Positions 59,601 to 64,000 of a stretch of 64,000 nt of DNA are shown here, piece after piece. The stretch lies in the NCBI GenBank assembly GCA_030549495.1, contig JAUIRK010000570.1, positions 1,341,501-1,405,500 on the forward strand, in the 5' to 3' direction. The notes beneath the pieces were generated by a model. It did no database searches and had not been told where the DNA came from. It saw only the letters and a program-made list of their open reading frames with translations. How positions within the stretch are numbered: position 1 is the first letter of the stretch; the number at the start of each line of letters is the position of its first letter. This DNA comes from Nectonema munidae. Its lineage: Eukaryota > Nematomorpha > Nectonematoida > Nectonematidae. A program made the position numbers and the translations under genes.

Positions 59601-62286
59601 TTATACACCATACCAAGTGCGCTTGCCTTACGTTTACTTTCAAATCTTCTTTATCATCAATACATTGGATGAAATGGCGTGTAATGAATTTACGATAATA
59701 TAATTTAAAGTTACATATGATGCCAGCATCCATTGGTTGGATGTGTGAAGTGAAGTTTGGTGGCACTGGTGTTTGTGAGCTTTAGTCCAGCTTGTTTGTG
59801 ACTGGTGGCATTATCGCATAGTAGAATCACTTGTTTTTTGTCATCTTTCATGAGTCTGTCAGTCAAGCCAAATCAAAAAATAATTGTGGTCATCCAGGCT
59901 GACTTATTTGAATAATAATCACAATAAACTTTGGGATCGAAATTTTTGCCAAAGCATCGTGGGCGAGCAAATTTTGCGATTACAAGCGGCTTAAGTTTGT
60001 ATGTGCCACTAGCATTGGCACAAAGTGCAACTGTAAGACGTTCTTTGTTCTTTTTCTTACCTTTCATGGCTTCAGTTGCGAGAGTAGCATTCGGCTCCAA
60101 ACGAAAAAAGAGGCCAGTTTCATCCATGTTATAGATGTTTTCTGGATCATAATTTTGAATATCATTCTGCATTTTTTCTCTAAATTGTTGAACTTCATTC
60201 ATGCTACAACCGGAGCTTTCTCCATGTTTAATAAAAAATTTGATACCATGACGTTTTTTGAAACGGTCAAGCCAACCGCTAGAGTATTTGAACCTGTTTC
60301 CAACATTCAGATCTTTTCCAAATACACGAGCCTTCGAAATGAGAATATCATTTATTGAGGCGCCACGAGCTGATAGGTCCGTGAACCACATATACAAAGC
60401 ACTTTCCATTGCTTGATGTTTTGCACTACGTAAGCGAAGTACACTTATTTTCTTTTTTAGACAAAATATCACTTATTGTCGAACGGCCAATGATTGTTTG
60501 ATAAATATTTGAAAGGTGTGAAGTTATCTCGTGTTGAGTGGATCTGGGGTGATCTGCTTTGTACATGCATATCTCACGTTTTTGATTTACAGATAAGTCC
60601 ACACGTGATCGTTTAGTAGAGTGGAAGATGCTACTGGAATTTTCTTAGGATTGATTAGAAATTTAACTTTATCAGCGGAACGCCTCTGTACTTTCAAATA
60701 GATGTTCAAATTAAATACAAACTCGTTAAAAGGAAAAGAATATTTTAAAAGTTTTTTTCAATGAACTAGAGTCTAGACGTAAGAAAGACTAAATATACGT
60801 AATTGATTATATATTTTTTATAATTCTTAGTACAAACATCATGTAACAATCACTTTCATTAGTTTGCACATGTGACTGATGATAAAAATCATAAATCAGT
60901 TATGTTATAATCTTGCATTCATCAGGCTTTCTTTTGTTTACACATAGATATGATGTGCTGCTGCTTCTTCTTGGCCCTACTTTTCGTCATCTTCTTTAGA
61001 TAGAAAAGTGCAGTTTGCTCATTTGTTGTTATTTGTCATAAGTCTCCTCTATATTATATGATGTGTTCAGCGAAAATATAAAATAAATTGTGTCGGATTA
61101 ACAAGATTTACAGAACAGGGTGAGAACATTTTGTTTGATGAGTACGGTGTCGGAGTATGAATATCGGTATAACGGGGTTAAATTCACTATGGAAAATGGT
61201 CACCATTAAAAGTGTGTCGGATAGCGAGGTTGTCGGATAAACGGGATCTGACTGATCACACTAAAAATATATGTTAAAAATCTTTAAAATTTAAGAAAAT
61301 AAGGGGTGGGGTAGAAAAACACCCCACTATATGAGCGGACAAATTTTGTCCTTCATTTTGGTTTGATTTTTAAATCAGAAAGCCAGAACAAATATAGATT
61401 TGAAAAATTAATGATTTGCATTTTTTATTCCTTACAGAAATAACAAATTTAAAAAATACATGTGAATAAAGAGGAAATTTTTATTCAAGAGATATTAATC
61501 ACATTTTTCAAATATTCCTTTCCGAAGTTAAATAGTTGAAAAGTGTTCTCTATCGGTCGAGATTCCATTTCTTTAACTTTTTGTTATTACGCTCTAAATT
61601 TTTTTTATTACGATCAGTGTCGTAATCATTGAGCGTAGAGTGCTAAATTTTTTTTAGAGGGAACACAGCATTGGTGGCCCACACTTTGATTACGACTCTA
61701 CTCATGCTAGGAAATATCTTGATTCTAGAAAATTATTTCAGAGTATAAACTAACTATACCGGATTACTCACGCTTCTGGTTATCAAAATATGATATACTA
61801 GGATCTAGACAATAAAATAAATATATAATCTTTTGTACATGCTAGGGATAAAATATTTTTCAATTTAATATTATATTATCTTTGATTTGAATAACACTAT
61901 TTAACCCTTTCAAGCATTTGTTTTCATAATTGATTTGAATAACACTATTTAACCCTTTCAAGTATTTGTTTTCATAAGTTTTTCTTGAATAAATTTTTAA
62001 TGTTTTGTGATAAGAATAAAGGTAATTTAACATTGGAGACAGTAAATTAAATTCAATATTGGAGAGAGTAAAAGAAATTCATCATTTGAGAGAAAAAAAA
62101 TAATATAAAAATAAAAATATTGGACTTGGTATATAAATAATGTTAAAAATTTAGTTTGAAGTATATTATAAGATAAATAAATTTTACACTATTATTTTCA
62201 TCAACAATTTTTTTATTGTTATTTAGTGCAAATTCTATATCTTCAACTTTTTTGTCAAGATCTTGAATAATTTTAAAAATTTCCAT
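50657..62286 (-). CDS. dctn3: Dynactin subunit 3 (p24)-like coiled-coil protein, 5 exons
   Basis: Exons: 62286-62188, 55370-55286, 55224-55138, 52944-52858, 50781-50657. All introns are GT-AG, phases agree throughout, and the product is 160 aa ending in TAA. It is helical and coiled-coil: MEIFKIIQDLDKKVEDIEFA, KQTNEKFANIISNYPKIEE, INQLVYSLTPQKLSNEDAF, NIEKTHENLQKLAKFDKN, ISDLLAKSEESMEANKQNF, FINLIDKYDKIV. The best fit from memory is human dynactin p24 (186 aa): [41 protein letters not shown] and LLEEYNKTTMLLSKQF align in order, with a deletion of about ten residues in the second half. The exon model is well supported by phase; the family assignment is inference. Intron 1 is 6.8 kb and intron 2 only 61 nt. 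Confidence 0.6.
50937..52500. mobile_element. 1.56-kb element with about 230-bp inverted repeats, in dynactin-like intron 4
   Basis: The left arm begins CAGGGTTTCGGAGTC and the right arm ends TTGGCCCCAAACCCTG. Shared inner text includes CCAGCTCCTTTAAC, TTTTTTAATCATTAAT, TGTAGCTATAC and GCTTACAATTGA, inverted between the arms at roughly 75% identity. No matching 8-bp flanks were found. The middle (51855-52040) is long A and T homopolymers and may be poorly determined sequence. A second, inner inverted pair lies at 51840-51854 and 52265-52279. Confidence 0.75.
51840..52279. mobile_element. Inner element with 15-bp perfect inverted ends
   Basis: AAGTTTCCTAACACT at 51840-51854 is exactly inverted at 52265-52279. 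It lies inside the long-TIR element and encloses the homopolymer block. It may be a short mariner-like MITE inserted into the larger element. No TA duplication could be confirmed. Confidence 0.5.
53028..53133. mobile_element. 106-bp piggyBac-type MITE with TTAA duplication
   Basis: TTAA lies on both sides (53024-53027 and 53134-53137). The inverted ends CCCATTTACGACCAATG and CTTGGTCTTAAATGGG, with inner GCAGACGA and TCGTCTGC, form a compact hairpin-like element. The TTAA duplication and CCC start are characteristic of the piggyBac superfamily. It lies in intron 3 of the dynactin-like gene. Confidence 0.85.
54668..54835 (-). other. Unidentified open stretch in dynactin-like intron 3
   Basis: The minus strand reads NDDSLLVAEAHINITTFVKE then KMRIVRKRVLCLESSLFQIQ, and the plus strand is open over the same bases (54639-54857). 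The minus reading looks more protein-like. No family is recognised and no splice signals fit it to the surrounding gene. Confidence 0.25.
55486..55678. mobile_element. 193-bp hairpin MITE with 57-bp inverted repeats
   Basis: The arms 55486-55542 and 55622-55678 are inverted copies agreeing at 56 of 57 positions; they include ACTGGACACTTTATTGC and TTTTGCTAA. The 79-bp loop is AT-rich with no ORF. It lies in intron 1 of the dynactin-like gene, about 115 bp upstream of exon 2. No target duplication was identified, so the family is open. Confidence 0.85.
56018..56178. repeat. 79-bp tandem duplication
   Basis: The segment beginning ACAAAAATCAAGATGAACG and ending AAAAATTAAAAATACA occurs twice in direct succession (56018-56096 and 56097-56178). 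The copies are nearly identical; the second has a 2-bp AT insertion before GTTTATTCAATGG. Confidence 0.93.
56388..56520. repeat. Interstitial telomere-like repeat block
   Basis: About 130 bp consist of TTAGGG, TTAGG, TTTAGG, TTAGGGG and GGTTAGGG units in mixed order. Unit length varies between 5 and 8 bases, so it is not a clean array of either the arthropod TTAGG or the TTAGGG type. It lies in intron 1 of the dynactin-like gene. Confidence 0.9.
57433..58252. mobile_element. 820-bp hAT-like element
   Basis: The left end CAGTCCTTCTTAACCTGAGG is followed by TCTACGGACCTCTGAGGGGT, and the right end is CTCCAGTTTGAGAACTACTG. These resemble the CAGTGxTTCTCAAACTGGGG ends of Charlie-type hATs. Flanking 8-mers do not match well (4 of 8). 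The interior ORFs on both strands (57751-57957 minus, 57931-58221 plus) have no recognised domain. Confidence 0.6.
58455..58480. repeat. Solo hAT-like end (TTTTGAGGATGTATGCCTCTG)
   Basis: This closely resembles the right end of the hAT-type element at 24056-24080 (TTTTGAGGATGTGCGCCCCTG). Another similar phrase is at 8721-8741 (TTTTGAGGATGTGCGCCCTT). No partner ends were located. Confidence 0.45.
58683..58937. mobile_element. MITE with about 45-bp imperfect inverted repeats
   Basis: GGTAATGTTTTACTTTACGG then TTCTGTCAATCAAA at about 58700-58734 recurs inverted at about 58887-58920 (TTTGATTGAAGGAACCGTAA then AGAAAAACATTACC). Identity is about 85%. The interior is AT-rich. It lies in intron 1 of the dynactin-like gene. 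Confidence 0.65.
59072..61251 (-). mobile_element. Tigger/pogo DNA transposon, decayed
   Basis: The right end, read inward, is CAGTCAGATCCCGTTTATCC then GACAACCTCG; the left end is ATATCGTTAATCCGACATCG. Subterminal GTCGGAT(T/A)A(A/C) repeats occur at both sides. The transposase lies inside on the minus strand. Terminal bases have diverged and the TA target duplication could not be confirmed, so the limits are approximate. It lies in intron 1 of the dynactin-like gene, on the same strand. Confidence 0.88.
59192..60640 (-). pseudogene. Tigger/pogo transposase (HTH-psq, CENP-B, DDE), frameshifted
   Basis: N-terminal Pipsqueak-type helix-turn-helix: KRSRVDLSVNQKREICMYK and GRSTISDILSKK (60610-60470). 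CENP-B-type domain: KISVLRLRSAKHQAMESALY...GWLDRFKKRHGI (60470-60235). DDE core: IYNMDETGLFFRLEP (first Asp), KKNKERLTVALCANASG, then QVILLCDNATSHKQAG (second Asp, about 59830-59790) and FTSHIQPMDAGI (59766-59700). A Glu/Asp-rich tail runs to the stop at 59192. At least three frame changes (near 60470, 59873 and 59570-59770) show it is inactive. CENP-B and jerky-type host genes derive from this family, but this copy is broken. Confidence 0.92.
61883..61977. repeat. 48-bp tandem duplication
   Basis: TGATTTGAATAACACTATTT then AACCCTTTCAAG(C/T)ATTTG occurs twice in direct succession (61883-61930 and 61931-61977) with one substitution near the end. Confidence 0.92.
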
Positions 62287-63319
62287 GATAAAGTTTGAAC
62301 AAAAAATTCAATTAAATAAACATTTAAAAAAGTGAGAACCTTCCATAATTTTCCATTTAAATATCTTAAACTCATTTATACAAGATATATGAAGGTTTCA
62401 ATCCAAAATATAAACCTTACAAAATCGAGAATTGCTTAAAATAATCTTCTTATATTTCTAAAAAAATATCCTTACGATATCATATTTTTGAACGAACCTT
62501 AACTTTGGAAAAATAAAATTCTCAGTATTTCCCATGTCTACATTTTAGATATTTCTCACTAAGATCACCCTAAACTGGAATTTTGTTTGTAGTTCTCTCT
62601 GTTTTTCTCTCGAAAGTGGGCTTTCTAGTTACATGTGTTGTGTTATTTCTAGCAAAATTAATAATTTATCCCTTCGATTAAATTTCTGCCTATTTCCCTC
62701 CTACTTCTACTCATTATATTGACAACTTTTTCTTAAAAGTCATTTTTAAGATTGAGACTTCAAATTTTCTTGTTATCTGCGATTCTAACTCTCGTCATCA
62801 ACGTTGGAACGTGAAATCAAATGCCAGAGGTAACCTGTTCAATTCTAAACTTATTGAATATTAATCTAAACTTTATCGATAATAGTAAGAAATCACTTTT
62901 CAAAGCCTTAGAACAGACTGTCTTTTGACTTCTCATATTGACCTCACTTTTTTAATGGCACCATGAAAAAATTTATTTCGAAATGAGAAGTTCTGGGAGA
63001 ACCTAGCCTTTCTGATCACTACTTTATTTGATTCTTTCTCAACACAATTGAGTCTCTGTGACCTTCAAATGTAACAACTAAAAATAATATAGTAAAGAAA
63101 AATAGCTTAAATAGAATATAATTTTATTTAGAATAACATGTAATAGCATCTGAAAAATGGATTGGAATTTCAATATAGAAAACTGTTAATATTAGATTTA
63201 CCATATTTTTGCAATTAAAAATCGGGACGTTTCACAACAAAGGCCTTTACCAGATAATAAAAATACACAGATATGTTTATTTATATTCTGTATAAATAAC
63301 CTATATAGACTGTATAAAT
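62287..63319. other. AT-rich intergenic DNA upstream of the dynactin-like gene, no gene seen
   Basis: This should contain the promoter of the dynactin-like gene. No core promoter motif or repeat stands out. Confidence 0.4.
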
Positions 63320-64000
63320 TTATATATTCGCCCAATCATATTTATCTGTGGACAAAACTTTTTTCAAAAAGTTTTTGTTGGATTTGACTTTCTCGTAAAA
63401 ATCGCAGCAAGAATGTTTCGAATTAATTTTGCAGGTGATAAGGGCTTTCACATTCTGCTCCAGCATTTTACTTCTTTGATCAGACCACATGTTATTCATG
63501 ATGGAAAAAATTCTCTCAACGGGAGTTGATGTTCCAGGTAAATAAAGTATAAATACAATTAACTTTCCGAAATTTGGAATCCTTGTGTTTTTTTTTCAAA
63601 TTTTTTAAATATCTGGCTTTCTTCCAGCTATCTTCCTTGCAACATTTGGAAATTTGCTTTTTTACAACTACTTTCTCATCAAAGAGAGAGTCGCTGTCAA
63701 TCATCTGCTTCCTAAACACTACGTTGATCTTTTTTGCAGATTTAAGCACCTGTTCCGACAATAATTCCGCTTTAAGATCAACTCAACGGTGAGAATACAA
63801 ATCTTCATAAGTTTCATCATAAAGACCCAGATATGATAGACACTTATGATAAAATTTCTTGCTTCTTTGTAAAACCTTTCCACGTTTACTTCACCTGCCT
63901 CTTCTAGCTTTCTCAAGAGCACCATTGCCCGGGATTGCAAGAACTTATTTTCTTTCTTTGCAAGTACGTTTTGCTTTAGTTCTGACAGAACAAGCACCAC
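63320..64000 (-). pseudogene. hAT transposase C-terminal part, broken, runs off the right edge
   Basis: The minus strand ends YLPGTSTPVERIFSIMNNMW then MLEQNVKALITCKIN, the hAT C-terminal dimerisation signature, and stops with TAA at 63320-63322. Upstream parts lie in other frames (63516-63761: AKKINVVFRKQMIDSDSLFD; 63719-64000: VLVLSELKQNVLAKKENKF). At least two frame changes occur within 680 bp. The BED finger and catalytic core, if present, lie beyond the window. It is a separate copy from the hAT remnant at 12379-13115. Confidence 0.75.

Noticed and set aside
59214-60358. Plus-strand ORFs across the Tigger element
   Set aside because: Antisense shadows of the transposase.
1-64000. CRISPR arrays, operons, ribosome-binding sites, rRNA
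   Set aside because: None seen; spliced genes and LINEs show this is nuclear eukaryotic DNA.

Overview
The window is AT-rich eukaryotic DNA: spliced genes, several LINE lineages and many nested hAT, pogo and piggyBac-type elements and MITEs. Protein similarity and genome texture suggest an arthropod, most plausibly a crustacean such as a parasitic copepod. That assignment is inference; no species-diagnostic sequence was recognised.

Four host genes were recognised, all on the minus strand. They are an SMG9-like nonsense-mediated-decay factor (9072-10383), WRAP73/WDR8 in one main exon (16789-18063), the 26S proteasome lid subunit PSMD11/Rpn6 in 11 exons (35056-44700), and a divergent coiled-coil gene in 5 exons whose best match is dynactin subunit 3 (50657-62286). 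The PSMD11 and dynactin-like models were assembled by hand; every intron starts GT and ends AG, every junction keeps phase, and the products are 417 and 160 aa. They serve mRNA quality control, centriole/spindle function, protein degradation and dynein transport, and nothing suggests a shared pathway.

Layout: 1-1644 is a pure GAA/TTC triplet array. It abuts the 3' tail of a nearly complete two-ORF LINE (1700-6060, minus). A 31-bp minisatellite follows (6085-6765), then decayed transposon ends and a possible TYW1-like exon pair (8291-8620, plus). SMG9, a decayed hAT transposase (12379-13115) and WRAP73 come next. At 20710-24208 a palindromic MITE is split by a 3.2-kb hAT-type element that itself carries several smaller MITEs and a tRNA-derived SINE. 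At 25950-34195 an old RNase H-bearing LINE (minus) is interrupted by a 3839-bp DNA transposon with 3-bp TTA duplications and a DDE-like protein I could not place in a named superfamily. PSMD11 follows, with MITEs in its introns. At 47638-50150 a Jockey/I-type LINE remnant (plus) is interrupted by two elements, each with a perfect 8-bp duplication. The dynactin-like gene fills the rest; its introns hold a 1.56-kb long-TIR element, a piggyBac-type MITE, a near-perfect hairpin MITE, a telomere-like block and a decayed Tigger/pogo transposon. The right edge carries the C-terminal part of another hAT transposase.

The densest signal is the nested DNA transposons, whose boundaries are fixed by target-site duplications. 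The best candidate for something undescribed is the 3.8-kb TTA element. A second recurrent oddity is poly-G/poly-C tracts just inside the ends of several unrelated DNA elements.
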